Below, piece after piece: positions 49,273 through 58,527 of a stretch of 64,000 bases of DNA; the stretch's first letter is position 1; every line of letters starts with the position of its first letter. This DNA is from AC-32 sp963772975 (lineage in GTDB: Bacteria; Actinomycetota; Thermoleophilia; Gaiellales; Gaiellaceae), in assembly GCA_963772975.1 (NCBI GenBank), contig CAVYZH010000011.1:186001-250000 (forward strand), read 5' to 3'. Both the position numbers and the translations under genes were made by a program. The notes beneath the pieces were generated by a model. The model was not told the origin of the DNA and made no database searches. It saw only the letters and a program-made list of their open reading frames with translations.

Positions 49273-50624
49273 GTTCTCGGGCCGGCGAGGTAAAGCGTGC
49301 GCGTGCCGGAGCCGAGCTGCTCGCGGCGCTCGACCTCGAAGTCCTCGTTCAGCGCTCGCTCGAAGGCCTCCCGCCCGTAGCCCTCGTGCACCTCCTCGCG
49401 CTTGGCGGCGAGCAGGCGCGAGACCATCGGGTCGTCGCGGTCGGCAAACTCGATCACCAGCCGCGCGTCGAGGCTTCGCAGCCACGCGACGAGCTCGGTG
49501 AACGGGACGTTGCGGCCGATCGCGAGATGGTGGACGAGCGCGAGGCAGAGGACGAGGTCCGGCCGGCCGCGCTCCTCGAGCCGCCGCCGTTCGAGCCCGC
49601 GCCAGCCACGCGCCGGCGAGGCGTCGGCCAGGTCGACCACGAGCGGCAGGATCTTCTTCGAGCCCTCCGCGCGGAGCGCCGTGTAGAGCTCGCCGACGAC
49701 CCGCTCGTCGCCGTCTGCCGCGATCACGTACTCGGCGTCGAGCGCGCGCGAGAAGCGCCCGTCGTTCGCGCCCAGGTCCCACGCCAGCCGCGCGGGGCCG
49801 GCCTCGCGGACGAAGCGCTCCTTGCGCTCGGCGTCCTCGTCGCTGTACGGCGCCGCCTCGCGGTAACCCGCCCACTCGGAGCGGCCGCGCTTCGGCGTCA
49901 GCCGCTCGACGAGCTTCCGCAGCCGCCGGACGTTGGCCTGGATCAGCTCCTTCTTGAACCCGGCCGCCTTCAGCTCGGCGCGGACGTCGCGCCGCCGGTC
50001 GGCGTGCCTCGCTTCGAGCCGGTCGTGTAGGACGACGTGCGTCAGCACGCCGCGCCGGAAACGGGGCAGGAGCGCCCGCGCCTGGCTGGGCTCGATCCCC
50101 TCGAGGCTCCCGCGCAGCAGCGGCTGCGGCGCGACCCCGCGGTAGGCCTGCAGCATCAGGGGATAGAGGAAGAGCGCGCAGAACTGGCGGTAGCCGGCCC
50201 ACGGCTCGCCTTCGCGCAGCCGCTCGAAGGAGCCGACGTCCACGAACACGGGCTCCGAGCCGCGCCATTGCACGTTGTAGGGCGAGCCGTCCTTGAGCAC
50301 AAACCCCTCGGCCAGCGCCTCGTCGAGCAGGCCGAGCTGCAGCAGCGCCGCGTCGCGCAACATCTCGAACGGCCACTCGTAGGGGTAGGAGACAAACGGC
50401 AGCCGCTCGTGCCGCAGCAGGCCCGGCTCGAGCTCCTCGGTCGCGACGATGCGCCCGTCCTCGAGCGCCCGTCGGAAGAAGCGGGTGCGCTCGAGCGCGT
50501 TCCAGTCTTCCCGGCCGCGGGCCGACAGCTCGCGCAGCACCTCGCCCGAAGGCGAGTAGACGACCCGGGCCTCGGGATCGCGAAAGGAGGCGGGCTCCGG
50601 AGTGCTAGCTGTCGAGCTCGTCAT
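49269..50624 (-). CDS. SAM-dependent methyltransferase
   Basis: 451 residues. The SAM motif I is in PARLAWDLGANDGRFSRALD; DLVLCLALVHHLAIGRNVPF is motif IV/V; the N-terminal half (FVSYPYEWPFEMLRDAALLQ, LKDGSPYNVQWRGSEPVFVD, YRQFCALFLYPLMLQAY) belongs to a group of large methyltransferases usually found next to nucleotide-sugar or phosphodiesterase genes. Substrate unknown. It overlaps the small upstream gene by 20 bases and the sulfatase-like gene by 4. Confidence 0.87.
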   Translation of the reverse strand: MTSSTASTPEPASFRDPEARVVYSPSGEVLRELSARGREDWNALERTRFFRRALEDGRIVATEELEPGLLRHERLPFVSYPYEWPFEMLRDAALLQLGLLDEALAEGFVLKDGSPYNVQWRGSEPVFVDVGSFERLREGEPWAGYRQFCALFLYPLMLQAYRGVAPQPLLRGSLEGIEPSQARALLPRFRRGVLTHVVLHDRLEARHADRRRDVRAELKAAGFKKELIQANVRRLRKLVERLTPKRGRSEWAGYREAAPYSDEDAERKERFVREAGPARLAWDLGANDGRFSRALDAEYVIAADGDERVVGELYTALRAEGSKKILPLVVDLADASPARGWRGLERRRLEERGRPDLVLCLALVHHLAIGRNVPFTELVAWLRSLDARLVIEFADRDDPMVSRLLAAKREEVHEGYGREAFERALNEDFEVERREQLGSGTRTLYLAGPRT

Positions 50625-50760
50625 CCCTGCGGATGTGCAGGGTTCGCAGCACGCGGCGCCACGTCATCTTGGCCGTGACGCCGATGGCAGCCACGCCGCC
50701 CAGGACGATCTGGAGCAGCATGCTCCCGGAGCCGGCGTCGAGGTAACTGAGTGGTGCCAT
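50605..50760 (-). CDS. Small membrane protein (YLDAGSGSMLLQ family)
   Basis: A 51-residue protein: MAPLSYLDAGSGSMLLQIVL, GGVAAIGVTAKMTWRRVLRT, then a charged end. One membrane segment follows the signature YLDxGSGSxLLQ. I recall such micro-proteins (Y[IL]DPGSGS...) directly upstream of the methyltransferase and phosphodiesterase genes in many bacteria, as here; they may be partners in cell-surface polymer modification. Too short to be sure from sequence alone, but the start, length and context agree. Confidence 0.72.
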   Translation of the reverse strand: MAPLSYLDAGSGSMLLQIVLGGVAAIGVTAKMTWRRVLRTLHIRRDDELDS

Positions 50761-50772
50761 TCCGGCGCCATA

Positions 50773-51207
50773 CTAGTTACAGAAGCGGCCGACGACCAAC
50801 GCGACCCGCTCGAGGAGCGCGCGATCGTCCTCGCCGAAGGCGGCAGGCCGGTCGGAGTCGATGTCGATCTCGCCGACGATCCGTCCCTCGTGGGCGATCG
50901 GGACGACGATCTCCGAGCGGGTCGAGGGAAAGCAGGCGAGGTAGCGCGGGTCGGCTTCGACGTCGTCCACGATCTCCGTCTCGCCGCTGGCTGCGGCCGC
51001 GCCGCAGACGCCCTGGCCGACCGGGATCCGCACGTGCTCGGTCGCCTGCGGCCCGCGCCACGGCCCGAGCACCAGGTCGTCGCCCTCGACGAGGTAGATG
51101 CCGACCCAGGAATAGTGCTCGACCTCGTCGTGCAGCACGTCCACGACCTGCTGGAGGACGTTGTCGCCGCGCTCGGCGATCCGCTCGATCGTCTCGAGCG
51201 GGCTCAC
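50773..51207 (-). CDS. GAF-domain protein (free methionine-R-sulfoxide reductase-like)
   Basis: A 144-residue GAF protein: EHYSWVGIYLVEGDDLVLGP, IPVGQGVCGAAAASGETEIV, DPRYLACFPSTRSEIVVPIA, IVGEIDIDSDRPAAFGEDDR. This matches fRMsr (YebR), which reduces free methionine-R-sulfoxide. The Cys residues of GVCG and YLAC (catalytic position) are present, but the third Cys (before IPxGxGVCG, position of the resolving Cys in E. coli) is Ala in QATEHVRIP. It may use the other Cys pair. GTG start overlaps the thioesterase stop (GTGA). Confidence 0.82.
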   Translation of the reverse strand: MSPLETIERIAERGDNVLQQVVDVLHDEVEHYSWVGIYLVEGDDLVLGPWRGPQATEHVRIPVGQGVCGAAAASGETEIVDDVEADPRYLACFPSTRSEIVVPIAHEGRIVGEIDIDSDRPAAFGEDDRALLERVALVVGRFCN

Positions 51208-51659
51208 GCCAGGTCGCCGCCCTCGAACGCCGCGATCTGCTCGCGATACCAGTCCGGGACCGGGCAAGCGCGGCGCTCGTCCAGGCCGACGAGCACGAGC
51301 GTCTGCGTCGCGGTCACCATCAGCACGTCGTCCTCGGCGCGATAGGCCGCGTGCTCATAGGTGACGCTCGTGCGGCCGATCCGGGAGACGCGGATGAAGA
51401 CCTCGATCAGATCGTCGAAGCGTGCGGGCGCGTGGTACTCGATCGTGTTGGCGCGCATCACGAACTCGTGCTCGCGCGGCTCGGTCACCAGCATCTCCAG
51501 ATGCCGGTGGTACTCGACACGCGCGCTGTCGAAGTAGGGGAGATAGCGGCCGTAGTAGACGATTCCCTGGGCGTCGGTGTCGGAGAACCCAACCCGGGTC
51601 AGGGAGGAGTACTTGAACGGCGGTTTCCGGTCGGTCACCCGGCCGAGCTCGAGCGCCAT
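51204..51659 (-). CDS. Acyl-CoA thioesterase, YbgC/4HBT hotdog family
   Basis: A 151-residue hotdog-fold protein with the 4HBT signature RVGFSDTDAQGIVYYGRYLP (catalytic Asp), then FDSARVEYHRHLEMLVTEPR and IGRTSVTYEHAAYRAEDDVL. It hydrolyses acyl-CoA thioesters; chain preference is not predictable. It is followed, with a GTGA overlap, by the fRMsr-like gene. Confidence 0.9.
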   Translation of the reverse strand: MALELGRVTDRKPPFKYSSLTRVGFSDTDAQGIVYYGRYLPYFDSARVEYHRHLEMLVTEPREHEFVMRANTIEYHAPARFDDLIEVFIRVSRIGRTSVTYEHAAYRAEDDVLMVTATQTLVLVGLDERRACPVPDWYREQIAAFEGGDLA

Positions 51660-51671
51660 AGGGAGATGATG

Positions 51672-52337
51672 CTACGGACGGCTGCGCGGAAGCGGTGGCA
51701 GCGCGCCGCCGCGGGGGCCCTGCAGCCGGCGGTTGCGCACGACCCGGGCGACGCCCCAGACGACGAAGCCGAACAGCACGCCGCCGATCAGGCCAAACGG
51801 CAGGACGAGCCAGATGCTGCTCAGCCGATGCGGGCCGCCCCCGCCGAGCGAAACGCCGCCCGCGCTCTGGGGGGAGTAGTCCCTGACCGAGCGCACCCTC
51901 GAGTGCTTCGCGTTGAGCGGCGCGAGCGTCGCGACCGGCATGAAGGAGTCGACGAGCCAGCGCTTACCGGCAGGCCGCAGATAGATGTGGAAGATGATCG
52001 GGCCTTCCTTGCTTCCGGCGCGCGGTTGGAGCTGGAGCTCGAGGCCGACCTCCTCGCGCGTTACGTAAAGGATGTTCCACGGGTGCGTCGTCCCGGCGGC
52101 CGGGAATGGGTAGACCGGGATGTCCCCGCCCTTCCAGCTCTTGCGGGTCATGGCGGGCCGCATCTCGGGCGCGACCACGTCGAAGGCCGCGGCCGGGTTG
52201 CTGCGCTTGACGGCGTGGTTGACGAAGACGTCGATCGAGCGCGTGATCGCGGCGCGTTCGGCCGGGGTCAGCTTCGGCTGCGCCACCGCGGGAGCGGCGA
52301 AGGCCAGGGCCACGATCGCTGCGGCGAGGACCTTCAT
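51672..52337 (-). CDS. Exported, C-terminally membrane-anchored protein
   Basis: 221 residues with a signal peptide (KVLAAAIVALAFAAPAVA, cut after AVA), an extracytoplasmic alpha/beta domain (VFVNHAVKRSNPAAAFDVVA, IPVYPFPAAGTTHPWNILYV, WLVDSFMPVATLAPLN) that resembles a nuclear-transport-factor-2-like fold, and one C-terminal membrane segment (IWLVLPFGLIGGVLFGFVVW) followed by a basic tail. ATG is chosen over a GTG two codons upstream because TACCTT (52344-52349) lies 6 bases before it. Function unknown. Confidence 0.7.
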   Translation of the reverse strand: MKVLAAAIVALAFAAPAVAQPKLTPAERAAITRSIDVFVNHAVKRSNPAAAFDVVAPEMRPAMTRKSWKGGDIPVYPFPAAGTTHPWNILYVTREEVGLELQLQPRAGSKEGPIIFHIYLRPAGKRWLVDSFMPVATLAPLNAKHSRVRSVRDYSPQSAGGVSLGGGGPHRLSSIWLVLPFGLIGGVLFGFVVWGVARVVRNRRLQGPRGGALPPLPRSRP

Positions 52338-52385
52338 CGGCACAAGGTAGCTCCTGCCTTCACCGGTGGTTACGCGGGTTGCCGA

Positions 52386-53366
52386 TCACGCTGATCGGGT
52401 GCGCCGATGGAGTGGCTGCACGACGCCGTCGAGCTCGGCCGTGACCTGCGCGCAGACCTCGCGCGCCGCCTCGACGAAGCCCTGCGCCGCCGGCGAGCGG
52501 TAGCGGTCGCGGTGCCAGAAGAGCGCGACCACGCGCGGCTGCACCGGCACGTCAGGAGCGAGCTCGACGACAGCGATCCGGTCGTCGGCGAAGTCGACGG
52601 CCAGGCGTGGGACGATCGCGTTGCCGACGCCCGCGCCGACGAGCGCCTGGACGGTGCCGATGATGTCGGAGCGGAAGACGAAGTTCGGCTCGACACCCTG
52701 CGCGCGCAGCTCGGCCTCGACGCGCGGCAGCACGCGGCAGGTCCAGTGGCCGATCAGCGGCAAATCGGCGATCTCCTCCAGGCCGGCGCGCCCTGACTGC
52801 GCGAGCGGCGAGTCGGCCTGGACGACGAGCACGTACGGGTCGTCCATCAGCTCGACTGACTCGAACGGGCCGGGGTGGAGCGGCAGGTCGGCAAAGCTGA
52901 GCTCGAGCTCGCCGCGCTCGACCAGCTCGAACAGGCCGGCATCGGTCGGCGACTCCTGCGGCAGCACGTGCACGTTCGGCCAGTCGCGCGTGTAGCGCGG
53001 CAGCAGCCGCGGGACGATCCGCGCGCCGACGCTCTGGTAGATGCCGAGCCGCAGCGCGCCGGCCGAGCCGTCGGCGAGCGCGCCGAGATCGGCCTCGGCC
53101 GCCTTGACGCGCGCCAGGATCGCGTGCGCGTGCGCGAGCAGCAGCTCGCCGGCGTCGGTCAGCTCGACCGCGCCGGCTCCGCGCGAGCGGACGACAAGCT
53201 GCTGTCCGACGATGCGCTCGAGCGCCGCGATCTGCTCGCTGATCGCCGACTGCACGTAGCCGAGCCGCGTGGCGGCACGGCGAAACGAACCTTCCCCTGC
53301 GACCGCCGCGAGAGCGGCCAGGTGGCGGACCTCGACGCCGGAAGAGTGATCGACAGCCACGGTCAC
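52386..53366 (-). CDS. LysR-family transcriptional regulator
   Basis: 326 residues. N-terminal winged helix (RHLAALAAVAGEGSFRRAAT, LGYVQSAISEQIAALERIVG), linker helix, then a periplasmic-binding-like effector domain (GALRLGIYQSVGARIVPRLL, LPLIGHWTCRVLPRVEAEL). It likely regulates a neighbouring or distant gene in response to a small molecule; no operator was located. It stands alone between the anchored protein gene and the phosphomannomutase gene on the same strand. Confidence 0.93.
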   Translation of the reverse strand: MTVAVDHSSGVEVRHLAALAAVAGEGSFRRAATRLGYVQSAISEQIAALERIVGQQLVVRSRGAGAVELTDAGELLLAHAHAILARVKAAEADLGALADGSAGALRLGIYQSVGARIVPRLLPRYTRDWPNVHVLPQESPTDAGLFELVERGELELSFADLPLHPGPFESVELMDDPYVLVVQADSPLAQSGRAGLEEIADLPLIGHWTCRVLPRVEAELRAQGVEPNFVFRSDIIGTVQALVGAGVGNAIVPRLAVDFADDRIAVVELAPDVPVQPRVVALFWHRDRYRSPAAQGFVEAAREVCAQVTAELDGVVQPLHRRTRSA

Positions 53367-53394
53367 CAGCAGCGTAACCGATCGGTTTTCTAGA

Positions 53395-54750
53395 TCAAGC
53401 CTCGCCGCGGATCACGGCCAGCACCTCGTCGCGCTTGCGCTCCATCAGCGCCGGATCGAGCGCCTCCAGGTTGAGGCGCAGCAACGGTTCGGTGTTCGAC
53501 GGCCGGACGTTGAAGTGCCAGTCGTCGGCGTCCACCGAAAGCCCGTCGAGGTGCGTGACGCGGCCCTCGGCGCCGAAGCGCCCTTCCAGCTCGCGCAGCG
53601 TCCCGTCAACGTCCTCGACCGGCGTGTTCAGCTCGCCAGTGATGAAGAAGCGCTCGCGGAAGGGCCTGAGGATCTCGGAGAGCTTCTGCCCGCGCTGCGA
53701 GAGCAGCTGGAGCATCAGCAGGAAAGGCACCATTCCGGAGTCCGCCTGCGAGAAGTCACGAAAGTAGTAGTGGCCCGAGACCTCGCCGCCGAAGGCGGCG
53801 TGCTCCTCGCGCATGCGCTGCTTGATGAACGCGTGCCCGACGCGGTTGATCAGTGGCACGCCACCCGCGCGCTCGATCGTCTGCGGCACGGCCCAGCTCG
53901 CGCGGACGTCGTAGATGATCTTCGCGCCCGGTTCTTTCGCGAGCACGAGTTCGGCGAAGAGCGCGGTGACGAAGTCGCCTGGCACGAACTCGCCCGAGTC
54001 GTCGACGAAGAAGCAGCGGTCGGCGTCCCCGTCGAAGGCGGCGCCGAAGTCGGCCTGCTCCTCGAGTGTCTTGGCGACGATGAACTCTCGGTTCTCCGGC
54101 AGCAGCGGGTTCGGCAGGTGGTTGGGGAAGGTGCCGTCGGGCTCGAAGTAGTAGCGGACGACCTCGAGCTGCGGCAGGCGCTCGAGCACGGGCGGGAGCA
54201 TCACGCCGGCCATGCCGTTCCCGGCGTCGATCACGATCTTGAGCGGTTTGATCGCCTCGACGTCCACGAACGAGAGCACCCGCCCGACGTACTGCTCCCA
54301 GATGTCGTAGGGCTCGACCTGTCCAGGGGACAGTCCCTCGGCCGCGGCTGGGTCGGCCATGGCCCGATCGCGGATCTCGAGCAGCCCGGACTCGCCGCCG
54401 ACCGGGAGCGCGCCCGCGCGGACGATCTTCAGGCCGGTGTAGTCCTTCGGGTTGTGCGAGGCGGTGACCACGATTCCGCCGTCGAGCCCCAGCTCGCCGA
54501 CCGCGAAATAGACCATCTCCGTCGCGACCAGCCCGAGCTCGAGCACGTCCGCTCCCGCTTCGGCCGCGCCGGCGACCGCGGCCTCGGCCATCGAGGGCGA
54601 GGAGAGTCGCATGTCGTGCCCGACCGCGATTCGCTTCGGCCCGAACACCTCGACGAAGGCCTGCCCGATCGCACGCGCGCCCTGCTCGTCGAGCTCGGTC
54701 CCGTAGATCCCGCGAACGTCGTACGCCTTGAAGACCTTGGGGTCCAGCAC
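53395..54750 (-). CDS. Phosphomannomutase/phosphoglucomutase
   Basis: 451 residues. Start of domain 1 FKAYDVRGIYGTELDEQG; phosphoserine loop GGIVVTASHNPKDYTGLKIV (Ser in ASHNP); metal loop AAFDGDADRCFFVDD; sugar loop AFGGEVSGHYYFRD; phosphate loop NVRPSNTEPLLRLNLEA. It interconverts hexose 1- and 6-phosphates for GDP-mannose or glycan supply. The GTG start follows TAGCAT (54758-54763) by 7 bases; a longer frame adds an unrelated extension. It diverges from the cyclase gene with 62 bases between starts. Confidence 0.95.
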   Translation of the reverse strand: MLDPKVFKAYDVRGIYGTELDEQGARAIGQAFVEVFGPKRIAVGHDMRLSSPSMAEAAVAGAAEAGADVLELGLVATEMVYFAVGELGLDGGIVVTASHNPKDYTGLKIVRAGALPVGGESGLLEIRDRAMADPAAAEGLSPGQVEPYDIWEQYVGRVLSFVDVEAIKPLKIVIDAGNGMAGVMLPPVLERLPQLEVVRYYFEPDGTFPNHLPNPLLPENREFIVAKTLEEQADFGAAFDGDADRCFFVDDSGEFVPGDFVTALFAELVLAKEPGAKIIYDVRASWAVPQTIERAGGVPLINRVGHAFIKQRMREEHAAFGGEVSGHYYFRDFSQADSGMVPFLLMLQLLSQRGQKLSEILRPFRERFFITGELNTPVEDVDGTLRELEGRFGAEGRVTHLDGLSVDADDWHFNVRPSNTEPLLRLNLEALDPALMERKRDEVLAVIRGEA

Positions 54751-54812
54751 GGTCCCGATGCTATGCAACCGCGGAAGGAAGCGGGACTCTGGATCGTTTC
54801 TACACTTGAGGC

Positions 54813-57734
54813 ATGGAACGCAAGCTTGCAACGGTCCTGTTCGTCGATCTCGTCGACTCGACGGCGCTCGTCGCGCGCACCGATCCCGAGGTCGTGCGCC
54901 GCCGTGTCCAAACGTATTTCGAACGTGTCTCGCACTGCGTGACCACGCACGGCGGGATCGTTGAGAAGTTCGCCGGCGACGCGGTGATGGCCGCCTTTGG
55001 GATCCCGCAGGCGCACGAGGACGACGCCGAGCGAGCCGTTCGCGCCGCGCTGGCCATCCTGGACGGCATGCACGAGCTGGAGCTCGAGGCGCGGATCGGG
55101 ATCGAGTCGGGTGAGGTCGTCGCGGACGACAGCGACTCGACCTTCGCCACGGGCGAGGCCGTCAACGTCGCCGCCCGCCTGCAGCAGGCCGCCGAACCGG
55201 GCCAGGTGCTGCTGGGCCCCGGCGCGCACCGGCTTACGCTCGGCCGTGTCGAGGTCGAGGACGTCGGGCCCGTCGAGCTGAAGGGGCTCGGGCGCGAGCT
55301 CTGGACCTGGCGCGCGTTGAGCGGCAAGGCCGAGGAGGTTCACGCGATGCAGCAGGCACCGCTCGTGGGCCGCGACTCCGAGCTCGAGCTGTTGCAGAAC
55401 ACGTACGACCGCGCCCTACGCGACCGCCGCGCCCATCTGTTCACGATCTTCGGCGAGGCCGGGGTCGGCAAGAGCCGGCTCGCGCACGAGTTCAGCCAGG
55501 CGATGGAGGGAGCGACCGTGCTCTCCGGCCGCAGCCTGCCGTACGGCGAGGGCGTCACCTACTGGCCGCTCGCCGAGATGGTCAAGTGCGCGGCCGGGAT
55601 CGCCGACGACGACCCGCTCGATGTGGCGATCGAGAAGCTGCGCTTGTTCTGCGAGGACGAGGTCGTGGCCGACCTGCTCGGGCTCGCGTCGGGCGTGCTC
55701 GAGGCGGTGCAGGCCGAGCGCAGCCAGCAGGAGATCGCCTGGGCGTCTCGCGAGTGGGCGCAGCGCGTCGCGCAGGAGCAGCCACTCGTGCTCGTCTTCG
55801 AGGACATCCACTGGGCCGAGGAGCCGCTGCTCGAGCTGATCGAGCACCTCGTCACCTGGGTGCGCGAGGCCCCGTTGCTCGTGATCACGCTGGCGCGGCC
55901 GGAGCTGCTCGACGTCCGTCCGGGCTGGGGAGGTGGGCGCGTGCGCGCGACCTCGATCGAGCTCGAGCCGCTCGGCCCGAGCGAGAGCGAGGAGCTGATC
56001 GACGCGCTCGGCGGCACGCTCGACCCGTCGGAGCGCCAGGCCGTGCTTGCCAAGACCGAGGGCAACCCGCTCTTCGTCGAGGAGACCGTGCGGATGCTGG
56101 CCGAAGAGGGCTCCGAGGGCATCGGCCGCATCCCGGACACGCTGCAGGCGCTGATCGCCGCGCGCATCGACCGGCTCGCGCCGGAGGCGAAGGCGTTGCT
56201 CCAGCGCGCGGCCGTGATCGGGCGGATCTTCTGGGAGGGCGCGCTCGAGCGGCTTTCGCCGGAGCTCGAGTCGCTGGAGGAGGTGCTCGACGACCTGCGG
56301 CTGCGCGAGTTCGTCCTCGACGAGGAGCGCTCGTCGATCCGCGGCGAAAAGGCCTACAAGTTCAAGCACGTCCTGATTCGCGAGGTCGCGTACTCAGGGC
56401 TCTCCAAGTCGGATCGCGCCGAGCATCACGCGCGCTTCGCCCACTGGCTGAAGGAGCGCGCCGGGGAAGAGTTGCTGGAGATTCGGGCCTTCCACCTCGA
56501 CCGCGCGACCGCCCTGCTCGCGGAGCTCGACGGTGCCGCTCCGGTCGAGCTGCAGAAGGAGGCGGCCGAGGCGCTCGCGGAAGCCGGCTTGCGCGCGTTC
56601 GCCCGCGAGGCGAACCGTACGGCGCGCCAGCATTTCGTCCGTGCGGTCGAGCTCGAGCCGACGCTGCGCCGTCGCTACCTCGCCGCTCGCGCGGCCGACC
56701 GGCTGAGCGACCTGCCGGCAGTCTCGCGCGAGATGGAGGAAGTGCTGGCGGCCGCAATCCAGGAGGGCGACGTGTGGACGCAGGGACGGGCGCTCGTGAC
56801 GCTGGCCGAGGCGGCCGTGCTGCGCGAGGCCGACGTGAAGGCGGCCGAGAGCATGATCGAGAACGCGCTCGAGGTGCTCGAGCCCGACGACCACAACGGC
56901 CGCTACCGCGCGTTGCGTGCCCGGGCCACGATTGCCTGGATGGCCGGCGACCTCGCCAAGCAGGAGCAGGTAATGCTCGAGGCGCTCCAGCTCGCCCGAG
57001 CGTCCGAGCACAAGGGCTTCGAGAGCGAGGCCGCGGACGAGCTGGCGAGCGTGTACCTCGCGCGGCTGGAGCTCGACCGTGCCACGCCCTTGATCGAGCA
57101 GGCGATCCTGCTCGCCGAGGAGAGCGGCAGCGCCGAGGCACGTGGCCGCGCATTGCGCTTCGCCGGCCAGCTCCATCTGCAGCGCCGTGAGCTCGACGAT
57201 GCCGAGGCCGCGCTCGAGGCTGCCCGCGAGCATCTCGCGGAGGCCGGCGCCGCCTGGTCGCTCGGGCGCACGCTCAACTTCGCCGCCTGGACTGCGCGGC
57301 ACAAGGGCGAGCTCACCAAGGCGGAGCGGCTCTTCCGCGAGTCGATCCGGATCCTTGCGCCGCTCGAGGATCGCGCGACGCTCTGCGAGACCCAGCGCTC
57401 GCTGGCCGAGTTGCTACTGGCGACGGGCAGAGTGGACGAGGCCGAGCGGTTCGCGCTCGCCGCCCGCGAGACCGTCGGCCCACACGACATCACCTCGCTG
57501 GCCACCACCACGATGTCGCTCGGCCTGGTGCGCGCGGCGCAGGGTCAGGACGACGATGCCGAAGAGCTGCTCCGACAGGCGTACGACACGATTGCTCCGA
57601 CCGAGCACCGCCTGATCCAGTGCGAGACGCTGTCCGCGCTGACTCAGTTCTTGCGCGACCGCGGTCGCGAGGACGAGGCCGGCGAGCTGGACGCGCGCCG
57701 CGAAGGAGTCCTGGCCGAAGCCAGCACCGCCTGA
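54813..57734 (+). CDS. Adenylate/guanylate cyclase-ATPase-TPR signalling protein
   Basis: 973 residues. Class III cyclase domain at ~1-165 (ATVLFVDLVDSTALVARTDP with a metal Asp, GGIVEKFAGDAVMAAFGIPQ, second metal Asp, and ATGEAVNVAARLQQAAEPGQ); STAND-type ATPase at ~185-500 (Walker A IFGEAGVGKSRLAHE, Walker B LVLVFEDIHWAEEP); then a long TPR-like helical tail. Such three-part proteins are common in actinobacteria; no DNA-binding domain is present. TACACT (54801-54806) ends 6 bases before the ATG. Its last 90 bases overlap the converging TIM-barrel gene. Confidence 0.93.
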   Translation: MERKLATVLFVDLVDSTALVARTDPEVVRRRVQTYFERVSHCVTTHGGIVEKFAGDAVMAAFGIPQAHEDDAERAVRAALAILDGMHELELEARIGIESGEVVADDSDSTFATGEAVNVAARLQQAAEPGQVLLGPGAHRLTLGRVEVEDVGPVELKGLGRELWTWRALSGKAEEVHAMQQAPLVGRDSELELLQNTYDRALRDRRAHLFTIFGEAGVGKSRLAHEFSQAMEGATVLSGRSLPYGEGVTYWPLAEMVKCAAGIADDDPLDVAIEKLRLFCEDEVVADLLGLASGVLEAVQAERSQQEIAWASREWAQRVAQEQPLVLVFEDIHWAEEPLLELIEHLVTWVREAPLLVITLARPELLDVRPGWGGGRVRATSIELEPLGPSESEELIDALGGTLDPSERQAVLAKTEGNPLFVEETVRMLAEEGSEGIGRIPDTLQALIAARIDRLAPEAKALLQRAAVIGRIFWEGALERLSPELESLEEVLDDLRLREFVLDEERSSIRGEKAYKFKHVLIREVAYSGLSKSDRAEHHARFAHWLKERAGEELLEIRAFHLDRATALLAELDGAAPVELQKEAAEALAEAGLRAFAREANRTARQHFVRAVELEPTLRRRYLAARAADRLSDLPAVSREMEEVLAAAIQEGDVWTQGRALVTLAEAAVLREADVKAAESMIENALEVLEPDDHNGRYRALRARATIAWMAGDLAKQEQVMLEALQLARASEHKGFESEAADELASVYLARLELDRATPLIEQAILLAEESGSAEARGRALRFAGQLHLQRRELDDAEAALEAAREHLAEAGAAWSLGRTLNFAAWTARHKGELTKAERLFRESIRILAPLEDRATLCETQRSLAELLLATGRVDEAERFALAARETVGPHDITSLATTTMSLGLVRAAQGQDDDAEELLRQAYDTIAPTEHRLIQCETLSALTQFLRDRGREDEAGELDARREGVLAEASTA

Positions 57735-58527
57735 ATCGCCAGGCTCGACTCGAGGTCGGGCGATTCGGAGATCACGTTCGCCGTCCTCCGGAACGTCCGG
57801 AGCGCCCGCTTGAGCGGATCGGCGCGCAGGGTGCCCTCGCCGTAGGGTAGGTGCTTGGTCTCGTTCCGGTTCGCGTAGGCGATGTCGGAGAAGTGGATGT
57901 GGAACGGCGCGCCGGGCTCGAGCACCGCGTCGGTGGCCTCGAGCGCCGCGGCGAAGGGCTCGACGTCGGTGAAGGCGCCGTCGCTCGTCGCGTGCATGTG
58001 GGCGAAGTCGAGCACGGGGCGGACCCAGCCGAGCCGGCGGGAGATCTCGAGCACGTCGTCGAGGCTGCCGATCTCGCGCACACGGCCCATCACCTCGACG
58101 CCGAAGGGCACGGCGCGGCCCTTGCCTTCGAGCCGTTCGCGCAGCTCGGCCAGCTGCTCGGTGATGGATTTGATCGCGGCGGCGCGCGTGCGGCCGAGCA
58201 GGAAGCCGGGATGGAAGACGACCGGCTCGGCGCCCGCCGCCTTGGCGATGCCAGCCGAGTGGTCGAGCATCCCCACCGCCATCCGCTGCTTCTTGTCGCG
58301 CTCGACGTGCCCCATGAAGCCCGCGATCGGCGCGTGCACGGAGAGGGCGATCTTTGCCTCGCGTGCCCGCTTGCCGAACTCCGCGGCCCAGTCGTAGTCC
58401 ATCCAGAAGCCGCCCTCGAAGTCGATCTCACAGGCGTTGAAGCCGCGTTTCTTCGGAGGAGCGCGATCGCCGCCGCGGGGCTCTCACGCGAAGGGACGCG
58501 GGCAGGGCCGAAGCGGACACGTCCCAT
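57644..58527 (-). pseudogene. TIM-barrel protein (endonuclease IV/xylose-isomerase-like), frameshifted
   Basis: Frame one from the ATG at 58527 gives GRVRFGPARVPSRESPAAAI and ALLRR; frame two carries RGFNACEIDFEGGFWMDYDW, SVHAPIAGFMGHVERDKKQR, VFHPGFLLGRTRA, GVEVMGR, PVLDFAHMHATSDGAF, FHIHFSDIAYANRNETKHLP and YGEGTLRADPL. The metal-binding pattern (H..., E-in-VEVMG, D-F-A-H, H-x-H-x-SD) is that of the AP-endonuclease/xylose-isomerase superfamily. Adding one A to the AAA run at 58448-58450 restores RRKRGFNAC perfectly, so a single-base slip, real or a sequencing error, breaks the gene. Confidence 0.82.
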
